13,439 bases of DNA from Sphingobacteriaceae bacterium (GTDB taxonomy: Bacteria > Bacteroidota > Bacteroidia > B-17B0 > Aurantibacillaceae): positions 1 to 13,439 of the forward strand of contig JAHEYE010000071.1 in NCBI GenBank assembly GCA_023251695.1. Reading direction: 5' to 3'. This document shows, one piece after another, positions 7,375 to 13,439 of this stretch. Positions within the stretch are counted from its first letter, which is position 1. Every line of letters begins with the position of its first letter. The notes beneath the pieces are model-generated. The model worked only from the letters and a program-made list of their open reading frames with translations. It made no database searches and was not told the DNA's origin. Both the position numbers and the translations under genes were made by a program.

Positions 7375-7821
7375 ATGAAATACAGGCTAATTGTAATATT
7401 GTTTTTTGCAACCTGTTTTTCTTTTTCGCAGAATTTTTCAGTTGTTAAATTAATCACATTAATAAGTAAAGCCGATACGGTTTATTTTACCGCTGATAAC
7501 TCCGGCTGTTTTCATGCTTATGTTTTGGAAGTTAAAATGTGTAAGCAAAAATCGGGCGACCGTAAATTGATTATGAAAACTGATACTGGTTTAGTCGAGA
7601 AAAAATTGTCGGCTAAAAATTATTCAGCCTTTATAAAAAACTATCAAAAATCGGTTAATCATTTTAGCAAGATTAGCAAACAGAACTGTACGAGTATTAC
7701 CGCGTTTGAATTAATGAATAAAAACACAAATGGCAGCTTTAATAGTTCGCGGTTTAAAAACACAAGTTGTGAGGCGGAATTTAATCCCGAAATGTTTTTG
7801 GGGCAATTGCTTAGAAAATAA
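7375..7821 (+). CDS. Small secreted protein of unknown function
   Basis: Not a family I recognise. The 148-residue product has a clear signal peptide (MKYRLIVILFFATCFSFSQ) and no lipobox; Cys14 lies inside the hydrophobic core and is not followed by a typical +1/+2 lipoprotein context. The mature part is basic and has four cysteines (45, 56, 105, 132), suggesting two disulfides in the periplasm or outside. No transmembrane segment or catalytic motif is seen after the signal. It starts 12 bases after the ATPase stop, and its own stop overlaps the dedA-family start (TAATG), which argues for one transcript and translational coupling to the downstream gene. A link to the transporter or to DedA is possible but not shown by sequence. 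Confidence 0.8.
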   Translation: MKYRLIVILFFATCFSFSQNFSVVKLITLISKADTVYFTADNSGCFHAYVLEVKMCKQKSGDRKLIMKTDTGLVEKKLSAKNYSAFIKNYQKSVNHFSKISKQNCTSITAFELMNKNTNGSFNSSRFKNTSCEAEFNPEMFLGQLLRK

Positions 7822-8444
7822 TGTTTGATTTTTTAAAACAATTAACCGATCCTGAGAGCATCATTAAATATGGTGGGCTTGCTTTATTGTTATTTGTAAT
7901 TTTTGCGGAGACAGGCTTATTTGTTGGATTTTTTTTACCGGGAGATAATTTGATTTTTATAGCGGGATTACTTTGTGCCACTAAGCCGGATTTACTGAAT
8001 GTTTCTTTTCCATTGCTTTTAATATTGATGATGCTGGCGGCCATCACAGGAAATATGTTTGGGTTTTGGTTCGGGAAAAAAGCAGGCGAGGCTTTATATA
8101 ACCGGAAAGACAGTTTCTTTTTCAGAAAAAGGCATTTAGAGCTTACTAAAGCTTTTTACGAAAAACACGGGGGGAAGACTTTAATACTGGGAAGATTTAT
8201 ACCTATCATCCGTACATTTGCCCCAATTTTTGCAGGTGTTACAGGAATCGGATTCAGAAAGTTTATGCTATACAATGTGATAGGCGCTGTAGCTTGGATT
8301 GGAGGGATTAGCAGCATTTCGTTTTACTTAGGGAAACATTTTCCTGAAGTAGAAAATCATTTGGGATTAATTTTTATTTCGCTTATTGTGCTAACGGCAA
8401 TACCGCTCATTACTGCTTTTTTAAGAAGTAGAAAAAAACAATAA
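7821..8444 (+). CDS. DedA-family (SNARE-associated/VTT) inner-membrane protein
   Basis: A 207-residue polytopic membrane protein of the DedA family, members of which act in lipid-carrier or phospholipid transport across the inner membrane and in membrane-potential maintenance. Recognisable signatures are Glu30 and ETGLFVGFFLPGDNL (30-44, with the PGD re-entrant motif at 40-42), GNMFGFWFGKKAGE (77-90), and GRFIPIIRTFAPIFAG (124-139) with the two conserved arginines, followed by YNVIGAVAWI. A last hydrophobic helix (about 183-201) and a positive tail (RSRKKQ) end the protein. The ATG overlaps the preceding TAA by one base. The stop is separated by one base from the convergent gene on the other strand. 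Substrate is not deducible. Confidence 0.93.
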   Translation: MFDFLKQLTDPESIIKYGGLALLLFVIFAETGLFVGFFLPGDNLIFIAGLLCATKPDLLNVSFPLLLILMMLAAITGNMFGFWFGKKAGEALYNRKDSFFFRKRHLELTKAFYEKHGGKTLILGRFIPIIRTFAPIFAGVTGIGFRKFMLYNVIGAVAWIGGISSISFYLGKHFPEVENHLGLIFISLIVLTAIPLITAFLRSRKKQ

Positions 8445-8457
8445 TTTATTTTTTTCT
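8430..8457. terminator. A/T stem-loop at convergent gene ends, possible bidirectional terminator
   Basis: AGAAAAAAA (8430-8438) and TTTTTTTCT (8449-8457) form a perfect 9-bp inverted repeat with a 10-base loop that contains both stop codons. In either direction the stem ends in a U-run, but it has only one G-C pair, so it would be a weak intrinsic terminator. There is no other candidate at this junction. Confidence 0.25.
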
Positions 8458-8847
8458 TGATCCGGTAAAAATATATTCGCCTGCAAGTTTTCCGAAAAAA
8501 TAGCGTTGGGCCTTACCGGTAATTTTATCACCATTTATTTTACCACTCCATTTTAAAGTGTGCTTCTTTAAATTATAACTTTCACTTGAAAACAATAGTG
8601 CTCCGCTTTTGGAGGTGCTGTCGGCAATAAAGGTGCAGGTTGACGGAGAAAAACCATTTTTTTTACTGAACTCTGCGCAGATAAGACCGGATTTAAAAAT
8701 CAATTCATCAATAGGCATACTTTCAGCTCTTCCGTCACCGTTTTTTTCAATAACCTTTATGGTGAAATTCTGGTCAGCTAATTCCTGAGAAGAAATGCTA
8801 CCGATAAAAAACAAGGAAAAAATAATATAACAAAAGATTTTTTTCAT
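8446..8847 (-). CDS. Small secreted protein with a TLTFKxG...W-G-x-I/V-x-G-D pattern, unknown function
   Basis: 133 residues from the ATG at 8847, chosen because it gives a normal signal peptide (MKKIFCYIIFSLFFIGSISS). The frame extends to an ATG at 8886 but that adds 13 polar residues and overlaps the end of glmS. The mature part is about 110 residues and looks all-beta. Visible landmarks are MPIDELIFKSG (44-54), two cysteines (57 and 71) that could pair, NGFSP (64-68), LKWSGKINGDKITGKA (98-113) and YIFTGS (125-130). From memory, this layout resembles short secreted proteins found in several phyla without assigned function; I cannot confirm it here. It lies 31 bases downstream of glmS on the same strand and is likely the last gene of that operon. 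It converges on the DedA gene with one base between the stop codons. Confidence 0.75.
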   Translation of the reverse strand: MKKIFCYIIFSLFFIGSISSQELADQNFTIKVIEKNGDGRAESMPIDELIFKSGLICAEFSKKNGFSPSTCTFIADSTSKSGALLFSSESYNLKKHTLKWSGKINGDKITGKAQRYFFGKLAGEYIFTGSRKK

Positions 8848-8878
8848 TTTCAAATTATCTCCGAACTCCGAACCCCAA

Positions 8879-10723
8879 CTACTCAACAGTTACACTCTTC
8901 GCAAGGTTACGTGGCTGATCAACATTGCAACCGCGCATTACGGCAATGTGATACGATAAAAGTTGTAATGGTATAACAGAAATTAAGGGAACTAAAGCTT
9001 CATCGGTCTCCGGAATTTCCATTACGTAATCGGCCATTTCTTTTACTTCTTTATCACCCGCTGTTACAACCGCAATCACTTTTCCTTTCCTTGCTTTTAC
9101 TTCCTGAATATTGCTCACTACCTTTTCATAGTTTGCGCCTTTGGTTGCAATAACAAACACCGGCATTTCTTCGTCAATTAAAGCAATTGGCCCGTGTTTC
9201 ATTTCTGCAGCGGGATATCCTTCAGCGTGTATATAAGAAATCTCTTTTAATTTTAATGCGCCTTCTAAAGCAACGGGAAAAGTAAATCCTCTTCCCAAAT
9301 ACAAAGCGTTTGTCGAGTCTTTATACTTGAAAGCAATCTCTTTAATTAAAATATTTAGTTTTAACGCCTCTTCAATTTTGTATGGCACCGCCTCCAGTTC
9401 ATATAAAATCTGACGGAAACGGCTTTCAGACATGGTGCCCCGTAATTTCGCAACATGTAATGCCATTAGAGTAAGAACAGTTACCTGTGCAGTAAACGCT
9501 TTTGTTGAGGCCACTCCAATTTCCGGTCCGGCATGTGTATACGAACCGGCATGCGTGGCGCGTGCGATGGACGAACCAACTACATTACAAACGCCAACAA
9601 TGGTTGCGCCTTTTGCTTTTGCCAATTCAATGGCCGCTAAAGTATCTGCTGTTTCTCCACTTTGAGAAATAGCAATGATGATGTCGTCTTCGTAAATAAC
9701 AGGATTTCGGTAGCGGAACTCAGAGGCATATTCAACCTCAACAGGTATGCGTGCAAATTCTTCAAACAAATATTCACCAACCAAACCAGCGTGCCAGGAT
9801 GTACCGCAAGCAATAAATACGATTCGTTTTGCTTTTTTAAATTTCGCTTCGTGGTCAACAATTCCTCCTAATCTTACTACACCTTTTTCTGCGTTTAATC
9901 TTCCACGCATACTGTCTTTCACAGAACGGGGTTGCTCATAAATTTCTTTGAGCATGAAGTGATCGTACCCGCCTTTTTCAATCGCCTCTAATTCTATCGT
10001 TAATTTCTGAACGTAAGGCGTGATCTCTTTCTCTTTTAAGTTACGGATTTTTAATTCTGACCCACGGCTAACAATGGCCACCTGTTCGTCTTCGAGATAA
10101 ACTACGTTTTTTGTGAACTCAACAATTGGCGATGCATCGGAGGCAATAAAAAATTCGTCATCACCAATCCCAATTACCATCGGACTTCCTTTTTTGGCAG
10201 CCACCAAAGTATTAGGATCATTTCTGTCCATTACCACTATCGAATAAGCACCGATCACTTGTTTAAGCGCCGCTAAAACAGCGTGACCCAATTTCATTTT
10301 TTCGTGCTCTTTAATGTCTTCAATTAAATGAACAAGAACTTCTGTATCCGTTTGGGATAAAAATGTATGTCCGCGTTTTTTTAATCCTTCTTTAATGGCA
10401 GAGTAATTTTCAATAATACCATTATGAATTATTACTAAATCTTTGCTTTGCGAATAATGCGGATGGGAGTTCACATCATTAGGTTCGCCATGTGTAGCCC
10501 AGCGGGTATGACCAATACCAATGTTTCCGCTAATGTCGCCACCGGAAGTAAAAGCTTCCAGTTCGCTAACTTTACCTTTACGCTTAAACACATTAAGGTT
10601 TCCTTTTTTATTGATAACAGCAACACCTGCGCTATCGTAGCCGCGGTATTCGAGCCGGCGGAGGCCTTTAATTAAAATCGGGTAAACTTCCCTGTTTCCA
10701 ATGTATCCTACAATTCCACACAT
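8879..10723 (-). CDS. glmS: Glutamine--fructose-6-phosphate aminotransferase (isomerizing)
   Basis: Makes glucosamine-6-phosphate from fructose-6-phosphate and glutamine, the first committed step to UDP-GlcNAc for peptidoglycan and lipid A, in the cytoplasm. Full length at 614 residues. Glutaminase domain: Cys2 exposed after Met removal is the nucleophile (MCGIVGYIG), with HTRWATHG (72-79), HNGIIEN (100-106) and TDTE (125-128). Isomerase domain with two SIS folds: ACGTSWHAG (305-313), SQSGETADT (353-361), ASTKAFTAQ (405-413), then SYIHAEGYPAAEMKHGP (496-512) and the family C terminus PRNLAKSVTVE. All expected active-site motifs are intact. The stop of rluB is 37 bases upstream, so it probably shares that transcript. 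A weak TACATTTA (10752 to 10745) could give it a promoter of its own. No glmS ribozyme can fit in the 37-base gap. Confidence 0.97.
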   Translation of the reverse strand: MCGIVGYIGNREVYPILIKGLRRLEYRGYDSAGVAVINKKGNLNVFKRKGKVSELEAFTSGGDISGNIGIGHTRWATHGEPNDVNSHPHYSQSKDLVIIHNGIIENYSAIKEGLKKRGHTFLSQTDTEVLVHLIEDIKEHEKMKLGHAVLAALKQVIGAYSIVVMDRNDPNTLVAAKKGSPMVIGIGDDEFFIASDASPIVEFTKNVVYLEDEQVAIVSRGSELKIRNLKEKEITPYVQKLTIELEAIEKGGYDHFMLKEIYEQPRSVKDSMRGRLNAEKGVVRLGGIVDHEAKFKKAKRIVFIACGTSWHAGLVGEYLFEEFARIPVEVEYASEFRYRNPVIYEDDIIIAISQSGETADTLAAIELAKAKGATIVGVCNVVGSSIARATHAGSYTHAGPEIGVASTKAFTAQVTVLTLMALHVAKLRGTMSESRFRQILYELEAVPYKIEEALKLNILIKEIAFKYKDSTNALYLGRGFTFPVALEGALKLKEISYIHAEGYPAAEMKHGPIALIDEEMPVFVIATKGANYEKVVSNIQEVKARKGKVIAVVTAGDKEVKEMADYVMEIPETDEALVPLISVIPLQLLSYHIAVMRGCNVDQPRNLAKSVTVE

Positions 10724-10760
10724 AAAAGAGAAAAATTATTAGAGTAAATGTACAAAATTT

Positions 10761-12230
10761 TTAGCCAATCATTTTCAAAAAGCCGATTTCCTTTTCGTTT
10801 AAAAAACGCCATTTTCCACGGGGCAAATCCTTTTTGGTTAAACCTGAAAACACAACCCTGTCGAGCTTGATAACCTCGTAACCCAAATGCTCAAAAATAC
10901 GGCGCACTATACGGTTGCGGCCACTGTGAATTTCAATGCCCAGTTCTTTTTTGTTACCGTTAATGTAAGATAATTCATCGGATTTAATAAAGCCGTCTTC
11001 CAATTCCACACCTTCCATTAACTGTTGAAAATCTTCGGTTCTTAAATTTTTATCAAGGAGTACCTGGTACACTTTGCGGATACCAAATTTCGGATGCATT
11101 AATTTTGTTGCTAATTCACCATCGTTAGTAAATAACAATAAACCTGTGGTGTTTCTGTCTAACCTTCCAACCGGATAAACGCGTTCTTTACAAGCACCCG
11201 CGATTAATTCCATTACCGTTCGGCGTTCCTGAGGGTCATCAGTGGTTGTAATATAATCTTTCGGCTTGTTCAGTATCAGATATATTTTTTTCTGGTGACG
11301 AAGAGTTTCGCCCCCATAGTTTATTTTGTCTTCGGGCCCTACTTTAAAACCCATTTCGGTAATTACTTTTCCGTTAACGCTTACTGCACCTGCTTTAATT
11401 AAATCGTCAGCTTCACGGCGCGAACAAATGCCGGCATTCGATAAATATTTGTTTAAACGGGTTAAGCCATCGGGATTCGGCAGGAAGTCGTCATCGTTTT
11501 TTGATTCATGTTTTTTACCATGCGGTTTAAACTTGCGGTGTTTTTTTACATCATGTTTGTCGTGATGCTTCTCGTGTTTATCATCATGCTTTTTAAAGAA
11601 TGGTTTTTTATCTCCATATTCTTTATCCTCATGTTTACTCGGAACGCGATCATCATCATGTTTTTTATGAAAGGGTTTTTTATCGTGTTTATCATGATGT
11701 TTTTTTTCTCTGAAATCTGAATCGTGTTTTTTGAAGAATTTTTTTTCTCCTTTTTCATCATCGCGTTTCTTAAAAGGTTTGTCGTCTTTATCCCTATAAC
11801 TTCTTTTCTCACCCTTCTCATAAGCTTTATCCTCACCAAATTTTTTGCGGAATGGTTTTTTATCGCGGTCAAATGGTTTTTTATCTCTGTCACCGTAACT
11901 TTTTTTCTCACCAAATCCTTTATCCTCACCAAATTTTTTGCGGAATGGCTTTTTATCCCCGCTGTAAGATTTATCCTTGTCGCGGAAACTTCTTTTTTCC
12001 CCGGCATCTTCACGTTTTTTAAAAGGGCGGTCAAATTTTTTGGAAAAACCTTCTTTTCTATCGCTATCCGCCCCTTTTTCTTTTTTATCGAAACGCGGTT
12101 TGCCCGATGAAAAAGAAGAACTTTTGCTTCCGTACGACTTTTTGGAGTCAGAACTTTTCCGGTCGGATTTAAAAGCTGGTTTTTTACCCGAAGAGCGGGA
12201 TTTGTTAAAACGGTTATCGGATTTTGGCAT
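10761..12230 (-). CDS. rluB: Ribosomal large-subunit pseudouridine synthase, RluB/RsuA type, with long charged N-terminal tail
   Basis: Converts a uridine of 23S rRNA to pseudouridine. The C-terminal half is canonical: S4 RNA-binding domain (about 256-300; LTRLNKYLSNAGICSRREAD), catalytic Asp358 in VGRLDRNTTGLLL (354-366), IHSGRNRIVRRIFEHLGY (434-451) and a short C terminus. The N-terminal 248 residues are disordered and extremely charged: no Leu, Ile, Trp, Cys, Thr or Gln, with repeated KKPF and RKKFGEDK motifs. Residues 1-168 have no histidine, whereas 169-241 hold 15. Bacteroidota RluB proteins often have charged tails, but length and composition vary. Such tails may bind RNA or aid solubility (inference). 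The start is the ATG 14 bases after the yraN stop; no competing domain start is needed, as the tail stays in frame. RluB versus RsuA/RluE specificity is judged from overall similarity only. Confidence 0.9.
   Translation of the reverse strand: MPKSDNRFNKSRSSGKKPAFKSDRKSSDSKKSYGSKSSSFSSGKPRFDKKEKGADSDRKEGFSKKFDRPFKKREDAGEKRSFRDKDKSYSGDKKPFRKKFGEDKGFGEKKSYGDRDKKPFDRDKKPFRKKFGEDKAYEKGEKRSYRDKDDKPFKKRDDEKGEKKFFKKHDSDFREKKHHDKHDKKPFHKKHDDDRVPSKHEDKEYGDKKPFFKKHDDKHEKHHDKHDVKKHRKFKPHGKKHESKNDDDFLPNPDGLTRLNKYLSNAGICSRREADDLIKAGAVSVNGKVITEMGFKVGPEDKINYGGETLRHQKKIYLILNKPKDYITTTDDPQERRTVMELIAGACKERVYPVGRLDRNTTGLLLFTNDGELATKLMHPKFGIRKVYQVLLDKNLRTEDFQQLMEGVELEDGFIKSDELSYINGNKKELGIEIHSGRNRIVRRIFEHLGYEVIKLDRVVFSGLTKKDLPRGKWRFLNEKEIGFLKMIG
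11825..11957. repeat. Direct repeat in the RluB tail, 40 bp at 93-bp spacing
   Basis: The 40 bases at 11825-11864 recur at 11918-11957 with a single T/C difference. The offset is 93 bases, exactly 31 codons, so the reading frame is kept. Both copies encode the segment around DKKPFRKKFGEDK of the tail (residues about 92-104 and 123-135). Further, more diverged KKPF/KKRDD copies follow in the same tail. Confidence 0.85.
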
Positions 12231-12244
12231 TGGGCAAAGGTAGT

Positions 12245-12610
12245 TTACTTAGCGATAGGATAAAAGGCATCGGGTAAATGTTTTACGATGGTTTTGTTAT
12301 TTTCTCTTAAAACACTAACGATATCAAAACGGGATTCAACATCCAGGTCTTTTTCCTCTAAGTAATAATTTGCAGCTTTTATAATAAGGCGCTGTTTTTT
12401 CAGGGTAACCCCATCTTCCGGATCGCCATGCTCTTCATTAAGCCTTGTTTTTACCTCTACAAACACCAGAATATCACCAATTTTGGCAATAATATCGATT
12501 TCAAGGTGCATAAAACGCCAATTTGCTTCCAAAATGGCATAGCCCTTTTCCCTAAGGAACTCGATGGCCAGTTTTTCGCCCCAATCACCTTTATTTTTAT
12601 TATTGCTAAT
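12245..12610 (-). CDS. yraN: YraN/UPF0102 family nuclease-like protein, probable ATT start
   Basis: A small protein with a Holliday-junction-resolvase-like nuclease fold; its function is not established in most bacteria. Visible motifs are GDWGEKLAIEFLREKGY, then ILEANWRF, the acidic EIDIIA, LVFVEVKTR (the E-x-K of the PD-(D/E)xK-type core), and FDIVSV with a C-terminal HLPDAFYP. The conserved N-terminal G-x-x-GE-x-LA block lies upstream of the first in-frame ATG (12532), so a start there would remove an essential part. Between this block and the in-frame stop at 12617-12619 there is no ATG, GTG or TTG. The only plausible initiator is ATT at 12608-12610, giving 121 residues, normal for the family. 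A sequencing error or a frameshifted start cannot be excluded. It is the first gene of the yraN-rluB-glmS cluster and is divergent from 12664. Confidence 0.85.
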   Translation of the reverse strand: MSNNKNKGDWGEKLAIEFLREKGYAILEANWRFMHLEIDIIAKIGDILVFVEVKTRLNEEHGDPEDGVTLKKQRLIIKAANYYLEEKDLDVESRFDIVSVLRENNKTIVKHLPDAFYPIAK

Positions 12611-12663
12611 GCTTTTTTAGTTTAGAGAAAATTTATACTTTAGTAATCTGTAAAATTAAGAAT

Positions 12664-13302
12664 ATGTTTAAAACAAAAATCGCATTAGTTGGATTATTAG
12701 CGCCAGTTTTAATGAGCGCACAATCTTTTACCGGGTCAATCGAGTTTAAATACTTTACCGCAAAAGACACTACCATTAACATTTATAACGTTAAGGATAA
12801 AGCCGTAAAGCTTGATCAGTTTGGCAAAAAAACCGGCGCTGTGGAAGGCAGTTTCGTGTTCGACCTTACTGCTAATACCATTAAGTTTGTTAACCCAAAG
12901 CGTAAAGTATGGGGTGAGCATAAAAGCGATACGCCTCCTATTTTAAAAGGCGTTTGTGAATCGTCGAAAACCAAAAACACCAAAACTGTTCAGGGTGTGA
13001 AATGCAGCGAATACGTTGTAAAAAACACGGAAGAAAATACTGTAATTAGTTATTGGGTAGCCGGGGGCAAGTATGAATTTTTTGTGCCATTGGTTAAACT
13101 TTGGAACCGTAAGGACAAACAAAGCATTTACTTTAATAACATTAAAGATTTACCTGAAGGCGCTATGCCAATGTTATCGGAAGAAAAACAACTAAGTGAT
13201 GGTAAATTGGTAACGCGTTTAGAAGTGACCAGAATTACTAAAGGCGGAATTGACGAAGCTAAATTATCTGTACCTTCTGACTACAAAAAATTCGAGCAAT
13301 AA
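12664..13302 (+). CDS. Secreted DUF4412-like protein
   Basis: 212 residues beginning with a signal peptide (MFKTKIALVGLLAPVLMSAQ) followed at once by SFTGSIEFKY, the usual opening of DUF4412 proteins in Bacteroidota. These are periplasmic or surface beta-rich proteins of unknown function. Two cysteines (98 and 114) flank a TKTVQGVKCSEYVV segment, the 'I-x-G-x-K-C-x-x-Y' feature common in this group. The second half contains SYWVAGGKY and a C-terminal SVPSDYKKFEQ resembling the usual closing 'P-x-x-Y/F-x-x'. The ATG is preceded by an A-rich leader (taaaattaagaat) rather than a Shine-Dalgarno. Identification is by pattern from memory; no ligand is inferable. The next gene begins four bases after its stop. 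Confidence 0.75.
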   Translation: MFKTKIALVGLLAPVLMSAQSFTGSIEFKYFTAKDTTINIYNVKDKAVKLDQFGKKTGAVEGSFVFDLTANTIKFVNPKRKVWGEHKSDTPPILKGVCESSKTKNTKTVQGVKCSEYVVKNTEENTVISYWVAGGKYEFFVPLVKLWNRKDKQSIYFNNIKDLPEGAMPMLSEEKQLSDGKLVTRLEVTRITKGGIDEAKLSVPSDYKKFEQ

Positions 13303-13306
13303 AAAT

Positions 13307-13439
13307 TTGAATCGCGCTAAGCGCATAGTTATATTAATAGTGCTGGCCGTTTATTCAACGGCCGGTTCTGTTATGGGCCAGTGCGCCATGTGTAAACAGG
13401 CCGCATCGAGTAGCATGGCTAATGATCCAAACTCAATGG
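13307..13439 (+). CDS. Small CxxC membrane or secreted protein, start of gene only
   Basis: The first 44 codons are visible. Starting from TTG at 13307, the product has a basic N terminus (RAKR), a hydrophobic stretch (IVILIVLAVYSTAGSVMG), and then QCAMCKQAASSSMAND with a CxxC pair. From memory, Bacteroidota carry a short conserved protein with a signal peptide, a QCAMC motif soon after it, and a following hydrophobic segment of the type 'GILYLMAIPY'. This looks like that protein, but the diagnostic second half lies beyond the window. No ATG occurs before the hydrophobic stretch, so TTG is the best start. It lies four bases after the DUF4412-like gene stop, consistent with co-transcription. 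Function is unknown; the CxxC could bind metal, haem or act in redox. Confidence 0.65.
   Translation, partial: MNRAKRIVILIVLAVYSTAGSVMGQCAMCKQAASSSMANDPNSM

Noticed and set aside
8848..8886. Upstream start at 8886 for the small secreted protein behind glmS
   Set aside because: It would put 13 polar residues before the signal peptide and overlap the glmS end; the ATG at 8847 gives a normal signal peptide.
10724..10760. glmS ribozyme or riboswitch upstream of glmS
   Set aside because: Only 37 bases separate it from rluB, too short for the ribozyme, and that regulation belongs mainly to Firmicutes.
11508..12243. Long open frames on the plus strand opposite the RluB tail
   Set aside because: They are the complement of Lys/Asp/Phe-rich low-complexity coding and give Phe/Ile/Lys-rich nonsense without start context.
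13345..13363. Perfect 7-bp hairpin (GGCCGTT, 5-base loop, AACGGCC) as a terminator or attenuator
   Set aside because: It lies inside the signal-peptide coding part of the last gene and is not followed by a T-run; a chance palindrome or a minor effect on translation is more likely.

Overview
The window looks like chromosomal DNA from a member of the Bacteroidota. The evidence is its AT-rich composition, a three-gene B-type sdhCAB (cytochrome b, flavoprotein, iron-sulfur) locus, secreted proteins whose signal peptides end in Ser/Ala-Gln, TAnnTTTG-like promoter elements in place of sigma70-type boxes, little Shine-Dalgarno sequence, and a DUF4412-type secreted protein. Genus cannot be decided from the sequence alone. 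Most of the window is ordinary housekeeping and envelope DNA. Genes cover it almost completely, and no gene-free stretch exceeds about 160 bases.

Layout. (1) 1-3761, minus strand: succinate dehydrogenase/fumarate reductase operon in the order sdhC, sdhA, then a four-helix-bundle (S23/IVP family) gene, then sdhB, which runs off the left edge. The four-helix-bundle gene is bracketed by inverted repeats that start one base before the sdhB-side ATG and one base after the sdhA stop. (2) 3859-5410, minus: two tandem paralogous secreted proteins that look like small outer-membrane beta-barrels. (3) 5551-8444, plus: a fused double-ATPase of the Dpp/Opp type, a small secreted protein of unknown function and a DedA-family membrane protein, tightly packed and probably one operon. 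(4) 8446-12610, minus: yraN (UPF0102), an RluB-type pseudouridine synthase with a 250-residue disordered tail, glmS and a small secreted protein, spaced 14-37 nt apart and probably one operon. (5) 12664-13439, plus: a DUF4412-like secreted protein, then the start of a small CxxC membrane or secreted protein cut by the right edge.

How the genes work together. SdhC, SdhA and SdhB form the membrane complex that couples succinate/fumarate interconversion to the quinone pool. GlmS makes glucosamine-6-phosphate for peptidoglycan and lipopolysaccharide, and RluB modifies 23S rRNA. The remaining genes are envelope or transport functions with no clear pathway link.

The most interesting item is the 468-bp unit at 512-979. 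A four-helix-bundle gene sits inside imperfect inverted repeats and fits exactly between two operon genes. It resembles the intervening sequences of 23S rRNA genes, which carry the same protein family inside an RNase III-cleavable stem, but here it lies in an mRNA. Other points worth checking are a probable ATT start codon for yraN, the two-part (His-free then His-rich) RluB tail with a 93-nt internal duplication, and a palindromic convergent gene junction where both proteins end in SRKK.
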